DNA of 64,000 nt, from assembly GCA_027886185.1 (NCBI GenBank), contig WOAB01000878.1:2988001-3052000 (forward strand). The letters run 5' to 3'. Below are positions 32,786 to 45,298 of this stretch, one piece after another. A program made the translations under genes and the position numbers. The notes below the pieces were generated by a model. The model had not been told where the DNA came from. It searched no databases and saw nothing but the letters and a program-made list of their open reading frames with translations. Source of the stretch: Rheum nobile. Its lineage: Eukaryota; Streptophyta; Magnoliopsida; Caryophyllales; Polygonaceae. Numbering within the stretch: the first letter of the stretch is position 1; each line of letters opens with the position of its first letter.

Positions 32786-34372
32786 ACGCGAACAAAGTCA
32801 AAAACGCGCGGTCTGCCCGAGTAATTTTCATGATGACTAAGCCAAAGTTGATTAAGACACGTCCAAAAACCGCGCACACGGCATAGTCAGCCTCGCGAGT
32901 GAATTACTCGAAGAGTCACATGCACACAATTTATATGCTAAATACAGCTGGCAACACACGCAAAACCTCGCGAACAACGTCAGAAGGCTTGCCGCGATGA
33001 AGTTAGGATAATGGTGCAACGACCGTGACCCTTCTTCGGGAAAAGCAAGTATGGACCCCATGGGGAAGGGATAAATGTCTATCGTCCCCTCCAATTTCTC
33101 AAAAGTAAAGATGAGTTCATCTCCGTCGTCTCCCCGGAAAAGCGGTGCTGCCAGAAAAGGGCATTCGCCTCACCCGTCTCTTAAGTATCCATATTCTAAG
33201 GGTCTGTCGCGTCACGCGAAGAGGAAGACGATGATGAAGTCTCTTCGCGAAATGAAGCCTTGTTTGATGGTGAGAGCGGGGGCTCCTTAGGGAGGCCCTC
33301 CCTACTACAGCAAGAGGCGCGATAGTGCCTAGCCTCGTAATGGTTCTCTGGAAGAACGAGATGTTTTCTAGGGCGACTCTCTAGCGAAGGTGACCGACCT
33401 CGTCCCAAGCAGGTCTCCGGCGAAGGCAATTGAATATGCTCGCTAGAGAGCACTACTCTGATCTTGAAGTTCATGTTCCATTCGCGAACTACAAGATTGA
33501 GACGATGAGGTTTCAACCCGTCATAACAAGCCTTCACAACTCTAGAGCTGAATAACGAACGAGATGTAAATTAAAACAAAGACGATGCATGAAACAAACA
33601 AAAACAAAGCAATTAGTGAACGCGGCATGTGAAATGCAAGTCTTACAAAAAGTGCGCGAGTATGAAAAGCATTACACAAAAGCAATACGAAAAGACAATG
33701 TGAGAGAGCAAGCACGAACGTAATGCAAGAGGATAATACAAGGAAAACAGTATGAGAAAACAAGTTGAACAACAACGCGAGAAATCTAATGAAGTCGCCT
33801 TCACGAAGGCCTTACTGACCCTTGTGTGGTACTCATAACCCATACTCGTGGCTTCCCGGCTCGTGCCTATGTCCCTTCACGAAGGCAATGCTTCACGTAA
33901 TCTATTCTTCATGAAGACCCATAATTCACAAAAGCCCGTCCTTCACAAGAGCTCCCCTTCACAAAGGTTTCCCTTCACTCATAACTACCCAACCATGCAC
34001 CCTCCATGGACTTATAGAAAGCAAGTAAAGAGGAAATACAAGAAGACAAAGAGTGAAAAAGCAAGCTGAGCAACACGACAAGCTAGTGAAATCACTCCCT
34101 TATACCCTCTATGGGATCACTCTCTCCGACGCTTGGCGGGTCCTGTGTGCACAAACGCATCCCCCTTCACGAGTCTCTTTTCTATAACGCACACGCATGT
34201 GTTTCCCTATGCACAAGACTGTAGGCCCTCAATGGGAAACTCGCATTTTTCTTCAGATACGAGGTTCATGCTTACACTACGGACAAGAAAGTGATAGAGC
34301 AAGAATAAAACAAGTACAAGTAAACGATTAAAAGCAGAGCGCAAGGCACGCCAAGAAGCAACCTAACTAGAG

Positions 34373-34690
34373 TGGGGCTTCGCGCCCGCTCGACGAGTTC
34401 CCTCGCGAACTCTAAAAGCAATGTCTTGGGGCTTCGCGCCCGCTCGACGAGTTCCCTCGCGAACTCTAAAAGCAATGTCTTGGGGCTTCGCGCCCGCTCG
34501 ACGAGTTCCCTTGCGAACTCTAAAAGCAATGTCTTGGGGCTTCGCGCCCGCTCGACGAGTTCCCTCGCGAACTCTAAAAGCAATGTCTTGGGGCTTCGCG
34601 CCCGCTCGACGAGTTCCCTCGCGAACTCTAAAAGCAATGTCTTGGGGCTTCGCGCCCGCTCGACGAGTTCCCTCGCGAACTCGAAGTGCA
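34373..34690. repeat. 54-bp tandem repeat in LARD A
   Basis: Six copies of a 54-bp unit start at 34373, 34427, 34481, 34535, 34589 and 34643. Each unit has GGGC-ttcgc-GCCC and GAGTTC-cctcgc-GAACTC hairpins. Because 54 is divisible by three, long periodic open frames arise on both strands; they are not considered genes. Confidence 0.93.
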
Positions 34691-35000
34691 ATATCCCGAG
34701 GCCCCGCGCCACTCTACTAGTTCACTCGCAAGCTTTCACTTTAACATGTGCTCCATCTAACCATAGAGATGGTTCAAAAATCAATACAAAATGAGAGATG
34801 GCGCGGAAAACGAGTAAATTAAGAGAGAACATAACCAAGAGACAACGATTAGCTTAGTCACTCCTCGAAATGAAAGAGAAAAGAGAAGACAACTTGCAAG
34901 AAAGATTCGCGAGGAACCTGGACGATTGCAAGCTCTTGCGAGGCCAGTGAACCAAGCCTTCACCTTCGCTACGCGAAGTCGAAGAGCTTGGGGGGCTGGC

Positions 35001-36518
35001 TGTGGGGGCTGAATCGGTTGGGCCAAAGGCCCATTTAAAGGGCTAAGGCCCAAGTAATGAAAAAAAGGATAACAGAGCAATTCAGAGGGAGAAAAGGGGG
35101 CGATTGGAAAGGGGGAGAGAGAACCTCTGAAGCTCCAAAAAAGGCGACAATGGAGGAAGAAAGGAGCAGAGGTCGCGGGTTCGCTGGGGCTGCAAGATGG
35201 GTTCACAAGCTCGGCTAAGACGAGGCCAGCCAAAGTTAATCGGTTAACAGTGAAGATGGAGGGAGGAGGACGCGTGTCTACCTCTGCGCAACTTCCCGCA
35301 TCGTCCTCGGTTTGGCGGATTCGGAGCCGAAGCAGCCAGCCACCTCTGTCAACTCCGACTCCCTCTCCGACCTCGTCGTTTCCTTGAGAGGCTTTGGCCT
35401 GAGCTCGATTGCGGGCTTGCTCGTCGATCCGCGACCTTAACAAGGTCAGATCCAAGTACCAATATGGCTCCGTGATGCTAGGTTGCAGAGACGACGTCAT
35501 CGGCGAAGCTCCGATTCCCGCCAGAGACGACGTCATCAGCAAAGCTCCGATCTCTGCTACGGTCTGACCTTCAAGCTCCATCCGCTCGTAATCCTTGACA
35601 TTCCCAATCACTTCACCGGTAGGGACCCGGACTCGACCCGCAATCGTTAGCGATTCTACCTTGCCGGCGCCTTCTAGAGGCATTGATTACGTCATTCCGC
35701 TATCGCCAGAGGATAGCCGAGACCTTTAATAATTCTGAGCTCCTCTACGGCCCGGATACGTAGCCTCCCAACTGCCTCTTCCTTGAGAAAGAGCACAAGC
35801 TTTGTGAGTATTATTCTTACTGTGGCTTACTTAAACCCTTCACGTAGTTATAGCTTTATATATTGATGATGCAAGAATGTGCTTAAGCACTAATTAATTG
35901 GCTTGGAGTCCCGAAATTGGCCCGTATTAGAACAATTGATGGATGGCCAGAGTACTTTAGCATTGGGCAGATGACTATATAGCACCAAACTAGTACGAAA
36001 CTCTAATTAATTAGCTAGAAGCACGAGAATAGTCCTAAGCCAATACTAAACACTAATTAATTGGCTAAAAATAGAAGAATGTGACTAAGCTAGTACGAAG
36101 TTATAATTAATTAGCCACAGATGAAGAGGCTTGGTAAAAATGCAACGAGCATGCTAATACGGAATAGCTCTTGACAATTAGTAAACCCGGAGTCTTAAGC
36201 TTGGACCACATTGATGAAACTCGGTATCACGGGGCTAATTCAGATACACCTTGATAGGCTATACGTTGAATTATAGCTGCGCCTAAGCGAGTCACGAGAG
36301 GCTAGTGATTTTTAGTACTTTGCTTGATATATGAGGTGATTGTATAGCTTTTGGGATTATCTATACTTGCTCGATGTCTTGCTTGAATGCTAGAAAATAT
36401 ATGCCTGCTTGTGGTGGAATAATTACCACTGAAAAGCCCAATGCCCGACTAGTGAAATAAAGAGTGAGTATACTCGGTCAAGGTTATTCGACGGGCTAGT
36501 CGACCTCTCACCCTTAAC

Positions 36519-36556
<38 letters not shown>

Positions 36557-36871
36557 GCCCTTCGTATAGAAACTAACTTGAGCGTCGGAGAGCCCGCCCC
36601 GGGGAAAGCCATCTCCGGGGTGTTTTCAGGTGAATCTCGCGTATGAGAAAGTTGCTGGAGCTCAAGAACAACTACATGCAATCTGGAGAGGTGTGAAGAA
36701 ATATATCAACATCAGAACTGAACCGTAAAGCCAGAGATCCCGCCCTACGCGAAGCCAGAGACTGGAAAGTTGCTGAGGACGTCCCCGAAACAAACAAATT
36801 CCTAAGCACACCCGGGTCGAGGGTGTGTTGACCCTCGACGTCTTCACGAAGGGTTGAATCGGGTTTCAACA
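35001..36871 (+). repeat. 3' LTR of LARD A
   Basis: 1871 bp, nearly identical to 29106-30969, preceded by a purine-rich tract (34985-34997) and followed by the duplication attat. It carries a longer CT/AT microsatellite than the 5' copy (36520-36557). Confidence 0.93.
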
Positions 36872-37289
36872 ATTATGTCTTCTATTATATTCATGTTATG
36901 TTGCAACATTTCTTATAAGCTACAATTCTATAATATTCTATGTATTGTAGTTGATCTCTTCTGATTGTGCCTTCTCCAAGTGTATAAAAAAATTATTAAG
37001 ATGAAGAGGTTGCATTACTAGGTCCTGGAAGTCATTTATGCATGCTTTTTAAAATGATGTTCTTTCCTTTTATATCTGTAAGCATTTGATGGAGGAAAAT
37101 ATCACTAGATAGTAGAGTGTTTCATGATTTTTAGTTTTCTATGTCATGCATTATGTTTTCATAATACAAGCTTTTATTGCAATAGAAGTAAACTTACCAT
37201 TCACTTTATTCTTTTGCTGATCATTGTAACCTCATCATCTGAAATATTAGTCTGTTTAGCATTCATTTCTCTTACTTTTCAAGTTTAAT

Positions 37290-37335
37290 CAAACATGACC
37301 CATAGGAGCGGAGATGGATGAAGCTGATAAGCAAT
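37290..37335 (+). pseudogene. TSR1-like gene fragment, part 2
   Basis: The phrase AEMDEADKQ continues the TSR1 region begun left of LARD A. The codon expected for Trp just before it is TGA, a stop follows the phrase, and there is no clear acceptor AG, so this exon is broken. Confidence 0.45.
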
Positions 37336-38180
37336 AACATGTCCCACGCTTGTCCTAAATTACATGTAAGTAAGGTAGTCTCTGTTTTTTTGACTTTGAA
37401 TTTGCAATACCTTTTTCTTTATCTTATAAGCAAGCCTTCTATCTTCATAGCTATGAGTGTCCAGGGTTTCCACTTGTAGTTCGAAAATGGTTGGTGAAGT
37501 TTCCGTCTTGATTGATTTAGCTTTGACATTTCGTACGCTTTTGTCTGCTTAATATTGCACATATTTGTGCGTGTTATAATGAAGAAAGAAAGCAAGATAA
37601 TTCCCGTGTAGAAAAATACTTACAATGGACTCGAATATCTGGTAATATTTGAGTGTCCATCAGTTATAATTAAAGTGGAATCATATGTGTATAATGATCA
37701 AGAAGAAGCCCAGATCGAATATATGGTCATAACCGCCGATTCCTCATCTCCAGAATCCGGATTCAAGGAATTGAGCAACAGAAAACGCCCGGCTAATTAG
37801 CCGCGCGCCGTACTTTTCTGCTTTATTTTCAGTAGCGTATACTCCCTTACAAGTTGCTAGAATATTGTTGACCGCATGCCAAAATGATTCACGCATCTTG
37901 AATCGTCAGTTTCAAAATAAAGTAATAAGAAATTGCAGATGCAACATATATTTCTGGCATTGGGCTTCAACCAGGTTGCATGTTATTATCGCCCGTTTAC
38001 AATGCTGATTAAGCAAAGAATTAACCTTTTTGGCAAACAAGGGATATAATTAATTAAGTTTGAAGTGAAGAGCTGGCTAGCAGTTTATGGTATGCATAAA
38101 AATTACTACTAGTACTACTAGCTAATTTTGCTGCAGAATCCCTCTTAAAAGCCTCACCTTTTCCTCAACTTAGTAAGTAC
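37336..38180. other. Intergenic, nothing recognised
   Basis: AT-rich DNA without coding frames or repeats that I can assign. It separates the TSR1 remnant from the bHLH promoter. Confidence 0.6.
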
Positions 38181-38185
38181 AAGCA

Positions 38186-38196
38186 ATATATATAAG
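38186..38196 (+). promoter_or_regulatory. TATA box of the bHLH gene
   Basis: tatatataagc lies ~70 bp upstream of ATG 38263, a normal plant spacing with a short 5' leader. Confidence 0.6.
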
Positions 38197-38262
38197 CTGG
38201 GTCGATACTTCTTCCTCCATCCAAATCAATCAGTTCAATTGCTCTGCTCATTCGTATCTAAC

Positions 38263-39074
38263 ATGGCTGAAGGAGGAAGCCGCGGGAAACTACACGCCAC
38301 CACGCGTACAAGAACCGAAAAAGAGAGAAGGAAAAGGATGCAAAACTTGTTCTCTCATCTTCATTCCTTGCTCCCTAATTTTCCCGATCACAGAGTACAA
38401 ACACTATATGATCTTGGTTTTTTTTTTACAAGTTAATCAAAATCTTCTGTTTCTTGATTATTAGTAGTACATATATAAATTGTGCAGGTGGACAAGCCCA
38501 CAATAGTTGAAGAGGCAGTGAAGTACATCAAGAACCTAGAAACCACACTCGAATCACTCCAAAACCACAAGCAACAAACCCTAAACAAACGTCGACGAAC
38601 TTCTCGACGGCATCTTGATCTCTCCCTCGCAATAAACGAACCGGAGTTTCAAATTAGCATTCCTCCTCCTACTCCTGCAAGTAACGGATTCCGAACATTC
38701 GTGTCACACAATGTTGTGATGTGTGTGGCGGGAGACGACGCGCAGATAAGCGCGTGCTGCTCGGCTAATCGGAAGCCAGGATTATTGGTCAGTGTCGCCT
38801 TTGTTCTTGACAAGTTCAAGCTCGAATTGATTAGCGCGCGTGTCTCCACCGCTGTTCACTTATCCACATTCATGATCCATGCCCGCGTAAGTCCTCTAAC
38901 AATACACATACTTCCGTTTGAAATAATTGGGGTTTTAATTAATTCACATTAATTGGAAATTTCGTTTAGCAGGCGAGTAGATGTTCGAATGATCCAACTG
39001 GTGAAGAGATGAAAGGTGCAGAGGATGCGTTCCAGCTGGCTGCTGGGGAGATCGCCCTTATACTTGCTTCATAA
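38263..39074 (+). CDS. bHLH transcription factor, bHLH95/ZHOUPI-like
   Basis: A nuclear DNA-binding regulator. Exons are 38263-38394, 38488-38886 and 38973-39074; the introns are 93 and 86 bp with gtacaa...tgcag and gtaagt...tagcag borders. All frames join, giving 210 aa. The basic helix (EKERRKRMQNLFSHLHSLLP) spans the exon 1 end, and exon 2 supplies the loop and helix 2 (DKPTIVEEAVKYIKNLETTL). The C-terminal half is an ACT-like domain with NVVMCVAGDDAQIS, KPGLLVSVAFVLDKFKLELI and, in exon 3, AFQLAAGEIALIL, as in the bHLH95/ZOU (RGE1) group. The His expected at basic position 5 is Arg here, while Glu9, Arg12 and Arg13 remain. That family acts in endosperm and embryo development; whether this copy does is unknown. 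It has its own TATA box and is the best intact host gene here. Confidence 0.85.
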
Positions 39075-40359
39075 TTGTGAAGATATTTGACATTCAAAAG
39101 AGCGGATTACTGGTTAAATAGCTTTGGTTAATTGAAAATCAAGTGGGTGCAGTTTCGTGTAATCTTGTTTGGGTTTCTATGTTTGAGTTTGGCGATCACA
39201 TGTGAATACCTCTGTTACATTATAGTATGTACTAAAGGTTTCATGCGACAACAATTTTCTTTTTTATTTTACAATATGATTAACGGCTGTAGACAATTTT
39301 ATTTTGCAATATGATTACCGGTTCAGTAGACAATTCTTGGCGATCATATTTGAATAACTCTGTTATATTATAGTATGTACTAAAGGTTACATGCTTTCTA
39401 ACACGTTTTAAAAGTCTTCCATTTACAGTATATTGATCGAATTCGAGACTTTCTGTTAAGATAGATAGAAGACTCCCTTTCCAACTTAATTTTTTTATAA
39501 GGCAAATACAAGCCCGCTTTTTTTAGGTAAAGGCGTAACCTGAATTATCACTTCAATTAATTCTAGATTTTTTTCTTGAAAATTCTAATCTAGATAAATA
39601 CATAGCAAAAAATTTCAAGAAGTTTTGAATAAACTTTCTGATTGTTGTAGGGCTAATGTCATGTATGGCAAGAAAATTTGCACCCATGTTAGACTACCGA
39701 AACAACGAATAAGACAATATCAAAGTAATTCATTAGAGATCAAATGTCTAATATAATTGTCCTAATCTCTCAAGGAACTTTTCAAATTCTTTTTATGGAA
39801 TTAATGATGGTTAGATTCTCACCTTCTATAACTATCATTTTAATGTTTAAAGTAATTGTCTTGTGATGCCTTCTACAGTTCTACCCACTCTCTTCTTAAA
39901 CCCTCCCCTCCTTTTCGTTTCACCCATGATACGTGCACGGTGCATTACTTAAACTTATCCATGCGCCATAATATTTTTTTATCTTGTTTGCTACCTCGTG
40001 GCGGTAAAAAAAGCTCCAACAAAAATAATCCAAATTTATATGCCACCACATAGCGCGGATAGGAAACAATTATCATAAACAGAAAACATGTTTATTTTGT
40101 CCGCTACATAGTGGCAAACAAAATTAAAATAAAATAACAAATAAGTTGAACTGAAATGGTTCAATCTGATATTGGTCGTTTTTTCCGCTACAACTTTTCT
40201 TCAAGTTAAACGCGAACAACCCATGACTTCCCCAAATTGCAATTTTCTAAAAACCCTAAAACGCAGTTGGTTGCGGTGCGACATGGAGAGGACAATTGCT
40301 TTCGGCATGATCGACAACAACATTGTCGACCGCAATAGTGCGGTGACAGTGGGAGGGGT
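39075..40359. other. Noncoding DNA between bHLH gene and copia element
   Basis: AT-rich, including a probable bHLH 3' region with a partly duplicated segment (atagtatgtactaaaggtt at 39222 and 39371). From 39980 to 40120, phrases like gctacctcgtggcgg and ccgctacatagtggc recur. No gene is supported. Confidence 0.55.
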
Positions 40360-41111
40360 TGTATGGTTTTTATATGCGTAAAGCGGAATTTCATGAAACT
40401 ATGTCCTTACATCTAACAAGGATCTCATGTATGAATTGATACGGATCAATTAGGAGTTAGAGTTACATACCGTTTGATGCGAGTCTGAAACGTTCCATTT
40501 CAGCGGAGATCGAAAGCCCCAAGTGTGACTTCTCTAATTGGTCCACACGAGTCTGGAATCTGGATCGCCTTGACGTTGTCTGCTAAAACGAACGAACAAA
40601 GGACAAATGAACGAGACTTGTACTAGGAGGATACGGTTGTTCCTTGAATTGGAGAAGAGAAGAAATCTTATTTCTCACCAATCTCTTGTACGTGTCTTCT
40701 CCTTTTTATGTAATATTAATAAATCATATATATCATATTTAGTTATGGATACAATATCTTTATATTGTTTCCATATATCTTCTAATAAGATATCTCCTTG
40801 TCAAGTCATTATCAATGGTAACTTTTACCTATTAATAATAAAAGCCTATCTCCCAATTAAAGCCAATGGGCCGAAATCCATGTCCCACATGGGCTTTCGG
40901 TTCGGTTTGATCCAGCCCGATAACTCAATGTGTGTGACCTCATAGGACCCGGTTATTATAGCCATGGGCCTAACCCGATTAAGCCCATTGATCGTAGTTG
41001 GCTTCTAGCAAAGCACTATGACCCCTAAAATTCCCGAATTGTAAATCTCCATTAATTGTCATATTCCATGTTTGGTAATTGCACCTTTGATTAAAGGACA
41101 CAATTCCTTCG
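40360..41111 (-). repeat. 3' LTR of copia element
   Basis: On the plus strand it starts tgtatggtttttatatgcg and ends acacaattccttcg. It is followed by a purine-rich tract read on the minus strand as caagtgggagat, the usual copia polypurine tract. Confidence 0.9.
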
Positions 41112-41930
41112 ATCTCCCACTTGTCCTTAAAACAAGTGTGCAATGTTAAATCCCTTTGTCTCTTAGTGTCTTATTTGATGATATGTTGACATTCATATCT
41201 TTCATCAAATGTGTTTCTTGAACTCCTGAGTTTGAACTGTCAAATAACGGATGATTACATATAATCCATCCGAGCATGGCCATGCATTTTTCAGTTCTCG
41301 CTCTTCAAGTGGCCGAGACACCATTCTTGTCCAATGTATCACAGTATACATGAAGCAGGAGGACTTCTCCAGTCTTGCATGACTATAGCTCCCACTCAAC
41401 TTTTGGCAATCTCAATCACTGCCTTTATAACTGCCTGTTACGGTCAGCGTTTAACAGCGTCAAAGACATACCAATCATCAAGAGAAACCATATCATACTC
41501 ATGTCTGAGGAATCTACCAATCATGGTATAACTTAAAGATACTTCAAGTCTTTTATGAAAACCTTTAAGGTAGGTCAGTCCCATACGTATCATCCATACA
41601 TATCTATGTAATCGACTAGACATCTCAATGTCCCTATAGCCCATGAAACGTGGCGCTATCAGTCAACTTACAATGTGGTCTTTAATAGTGGTCATTTATG
41701 TCCAAGTTAATGACTAAGACCATGGACCTTAAGTAACTCATGACTTCAGTTCACTTAATGGGGTTTCATTCACCACAACACTTATGATGAACCCATTTGC
41801 GAATCATGAATTATTTGGACATTTTATTCAATTCCAAGCAAAATCAAATAAGAATGAATAATCATATAATCAAGCATAAATTGTGTCTAACATCCATAAA
41901 ACAAAGTTCATAATGTAAGACAATACAATC

Positions 41931-42528
41931 TCAAAGCCATTCTCCAATGCGCTTGAGGCCCTTGGCCCTAGTGTGACCCTCACGTTTGGGCCTAGGCATA
42001 GGCTTGGTCAACGGATCTGCAATGTTGTCATCTGTGTGCACCTTGCACATCCTCACATCTCCACTATCAACATAGTGTCTCATCATGTGGTTACTTTCGT
42101 AGAACATGTCTGGATTTGGAACTCTTCCAGCTGACGGCTCCTCCATTCAGAATGAAGACATATCCAGAATAAGATTCAAAATCATCTATGTTTGTCTGAA
42201 AACTTGCATCATTGTATCCTCGAACGACTAACTCATCATCACCCCCAAATACCAAGAAGTCATCCTTAGTTCTTCTCAAGTACTTTAGAATGTTCTTGGC
42301 TGCACACCAATGTGCCTCTCCGGGATTCGATTGGTATCTGCTACACATGCTCAGAGAAAATGCAACATCAGGGCGTGTACATATCATGGCATACATGATA
42401 CATCCTATAGATGAAGCATAAGGGACCTTGCTCATCTTCTCTAGCTCAGCAGGTGTCTTAGGACACTGCTTCTTGCTGAGGTATATGCCATGTTGCCTGA
42501 GTAGAAATCCTTTCTTGGACTCCTGCAT
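41931..42528 (-). pseudogene. Copia RNase H, internally deleted
   Basis: 42528-42091 has CSRYQSNPGEAHWCAAKNIL and VVRGYNDASFQTNIDD (catalytic Asp region) ending AVSWKSSKS. After a deletion and frame change, 42146-41931 resumes at ESNHMMRHY and VHTDDNIADPLTKPMP, the normal C-terminus of pol. The segment carrying the EAEY active-site Glu and the DN motif is missing. The enzyme is inactive. Confidence 0.87.
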
Positions 42529-43440
42529 TTTGAACCTGACAAGAACCTTATCTATATAAGTTCCTTAACTTAGTCCAAGCAACCTCTTAGATCTATCTCT
42601 ATAGATCTTGATACCCAATATGTACTATGCTTCTCCTAAGTCCTTCATTGAAAAACATTTCTTCAGCCATCCCTTAACGGACTCTAGCATCGGAATGTCA
42701 TTTCCAATGAGCAATATGTCATCCACATACAAGACTAGGAATACCACTTTGCTCCCACTGAACTTCTTGTAAACACAAGGTTCTTCTTCGCATCTGATGA
42801 AGTCAAACTCTTTGACAACTTCATCAAATCGAATGTTCCAATTCCTGGATGCTTGCTTAAGTCCATAAATGGACCTCTTAAGCTTGCATACTTTCCTAGG
42901 AAATGTTGGATCTTCAAAACCCTCTGGTTGTGTCATGTACACATCCTCTTCCAAATATCCATTTAGAAAAGCGGTCTTGACATTCATTTGCCAAATCTCA
43001 TAATCATAATAAGCGGCAATATCTAGGAGTATCCTAATGGACCTGATCATTATGACCGGTGAAAATGTCTCGTCATAGTCAGTACCATGAATCTGTTTAA
43101 AACCCTTGGCAACTAGCCTTGCCTTGTAAACAGATATATTTCCATCTTTGTCTGTCTTGAGTTTAGAAACCCATTTGCATCCAATGGGTTTTACCCCATC
43201 TGGCAAATCTATCAAGTCCCAAACTTGATTTTCAGACATAGAATCCATTTCAGATCTCATGGCTCTAAGCCATTTCTCAGAGTCTGGACCCGTCGATGCT
43301 TGCTCATATGTGGCAGGTTCTCCGCTTTCTAAAAGCAGAACATCAAGGCTTGCAGTCAATATGAAATCATCATATCGTCTTGGTTGTACCCTTGGCCTGA
43401 TTGATCTACGTGTGGGTTCAACAACTGGAGCAGTTTCCAC
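42529..43440 (-). pseudogene. Copia reverse transcriptase
   Basis: Motifs in order are WLRAMRSEMDSM, NQVWDLIDLPDGVKPIGCKW, KARLVAKGFKQI, VKTAFLNGYLEEDVYMTQPE, IYGLKQASRNW and LYVDDILLIGND (catalytic YVDD). The fold is intact over 271 codons. A stop at 42625 follows KDLGEA, with phrases of the connecting region still readable in frame to 42529. This is the best-preserved part of the element. Confidence 0.92.
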
Positions 43441-43551
43441 AACTGTTTATGGTACCTCATTTGTATCTGGTTCTTGAGGTATTGGTTCCGGTATCTGGAC
43501 GACTCCAGATACTAGCGTCTCCTCGTCGACATCGTCCATGTCGACTTGTTG

Positions 43552-44806
43552 TTAGGTTTGTTGCTTATCTTGAACTTCTTCAAGATGAACATTTCTCCCA
43601 CTTGGCTTCTTGGAAATAAACTCCTTTTCCAAAAAGACACTATCCCTTGCAACAAACACTTTGTGCTCAGTGGGATTGTAGAAGTAGTATCTCTTAGTTT
43701 CCTTAGGATACCCTACAAAGAAGCATTTATCTGATTTTAGGTGCAAGCTTATCTGATAGTAAACGCTTTACATAAACTTCGCATCCCCAGATCTTCAGGA
43801 AAGACAGACTTGGAACTCTTCCAGTCCATATCTCATATGGTGTCTTATCTATAGTCCTAGACGGAGTCCTGTTTAGTGTGAACCCAGCTGTTGTTGGTGC
43901 ATATCCCCAGAAAGATACTGGAAGGTTAGCAAAACTCATCATTGAGCGAACCATGTCTAACAAGGTTATGTTTCTCCTCTCAGATACACCATTCCATTGT
44001 GGTGTACCCGGTGGGGTTAGTTGTGTTACGATCCCACAACTTCTCAGATGACGATCGAACTCTTGGCTCAGATATTCACCACCACGATCCGATCGAAGTG
44101 TCTTTATCTTCTTGCCAGTTTGAGTCTCTACTTCATTTTGAAACTCTTTGAACTTTTCAAAAGATTCAGATTTATGCGACATTAAATATATATACCCATA
44201 TCTACTCATGTCGTCAGTAAGTGTGATGAAGTATCGATAGCCTCCTCTAGCTTCTGTGCTCATTGGACCACAAACATCTGTATGTATTAGGGCCAATAGC
44301 TCATTATCTCTTTCACTTGACCCCGTGAAAGGTGACCTTGTCATCTTGCCCATTAGGCATGACTCGCATGTCTCAAAAGATTCACAATCTATTGATTTGA
44401 GAATTCCATCTTTATGGAGTCTCTTCATGCGGTTCAAGCTAATGTGACCCAAGCGACAGTGCCATAGATAGGCTTCACTCAAATCATTCGATTTTTGCTT
44501 TTTAGTATTGATGTTATATAATTCTGTCTTGAGGTCCAACACAAAGAGTCCATTACTCTCAGGAGCCTTGGCATAGAAAATATCATTCTTAAAAATAGAC
44601 AAACATCTATCTTTAATGATAAATTCAAATCCCTCACGGAACAAAACTGAAATCGAAACAAGGTTCTTAGTAATTGAAGGAACGAAATAACAATTATTCA
44701 GTTCCAGAACTAAGCCTGAAGGTAAAGATAGATTGTAATTTCCTACAACTAATACAACAACTCTTGCTCCATTTCCAACGCGTAGGTCTATCTCTCCCTT
44801 TTCCAA
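43552..44806 (-). pseudogene. Copia integrase
   Basis: The zinc finger HCRLGHISLNRM...CESCLMGK, then HTDVCGPM (first Asp), LRSDRGGEYLS (second Asp) and WNGVSERRNITLLD (Glu), are followed by the WGYAPTTAGFTLNRTPSRT and KIWGCEVYV regions. A frameshift near 43730-43746 separates the core from the C-terminal part (FVGYPKETKRYYFYNP). DDE residues are intact. Confidence 0.92.
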
Positions 44807-45046
44807 CTATCTCCTACTTCTTAGTCCTTGCACATTCGAAATAATGTGAGCACCATATCCAGTATCTAATACCCAAGTAGTAGCTTTGGTTGTTAAGACT
44901 TCAATAACATGAATACCTAAAGTGGAACTCACAGTTCCATTCTTTTCTTTCTTGTATCCTTTCCTTTTGACCTTAAGAACTTCTTTCTTATTGTCAATTT
45001 GGATATTGTGCTCAACCGTTTTGAGCATGTTAGGGAGTTCTTTCAA
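44807..45046 (-). pseudogene. Copia protease remnant
   Basis: WVLDTGYGAHI is the copia protease active site, with DTGY in place of the usual DSGA or DTGA. TAG at 44807-44809 separates it from the following VGNGARV segment in the same frame. The knuckle and gag that should precede it are not seen; upstream frames (45298-45068) show no gag motif. Confidence 0.75.
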
Positions 45047-45298
45047 AGTTTTGTGTTGCTCAACATTTTAGTACATGGTGAACTTCAAGTTATCGTTACT
45101 AGACATGATTGCTACAAAAGGAAGTAACATGCAAATAAGTTTATGATTGACATGCAAAAGCTTAAAATTTAAACATGCTTCAAAAATTAAGCAAATGCAC
45201 ATTTTATTCAAACAAGTTTGTCCCCAGTGAATAAAATGATTCCAAGATCCTATTTCAGATAAGACCTTAGCGTACTTTGGCACTGCCCTAAGTCTCAT

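Larger units (their letters stand above)
29106..36871. mobile_element. LARD A: non-autonomous LTR retrotransposon, 7766 bp
   Basis: It is flanked by the 5-bp target duplication attat (29101-29105 and 36872-36876). The LTRs are 29106-30969 and 35001-36871, with TGTGGGGG...TTTCAACA ends. The ~4.0-kb interior has a primer site at 30971 and a purine-rich tract before the 3' LTR, but no gag, protease, RT or integrase. It therefore fits large retrotransposon derivatives (LARDs). LTRs differ by scattered single bases only, suggesting a fairly recent insertion. Internal orientation (primer site left) is plus. It lies inside the TSR1 remnant. Confidence 0.93.

Noticed and set aside
34272..34794. Open frames on both strands with an 18-residue peptide repeat
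   Set aside because: Product of the 54-bp tandem array; both strands and two plus-strand frames are open, so coding is not supported.
34781..35683. 300-codon minus-strand frame, and its 231-codon twin at 29094-29789
   Set aside because: They lie in both LARD A LTRs and one runs out into host flank; no recognisable domain. Considered a chance frame in a GC-rich U3.
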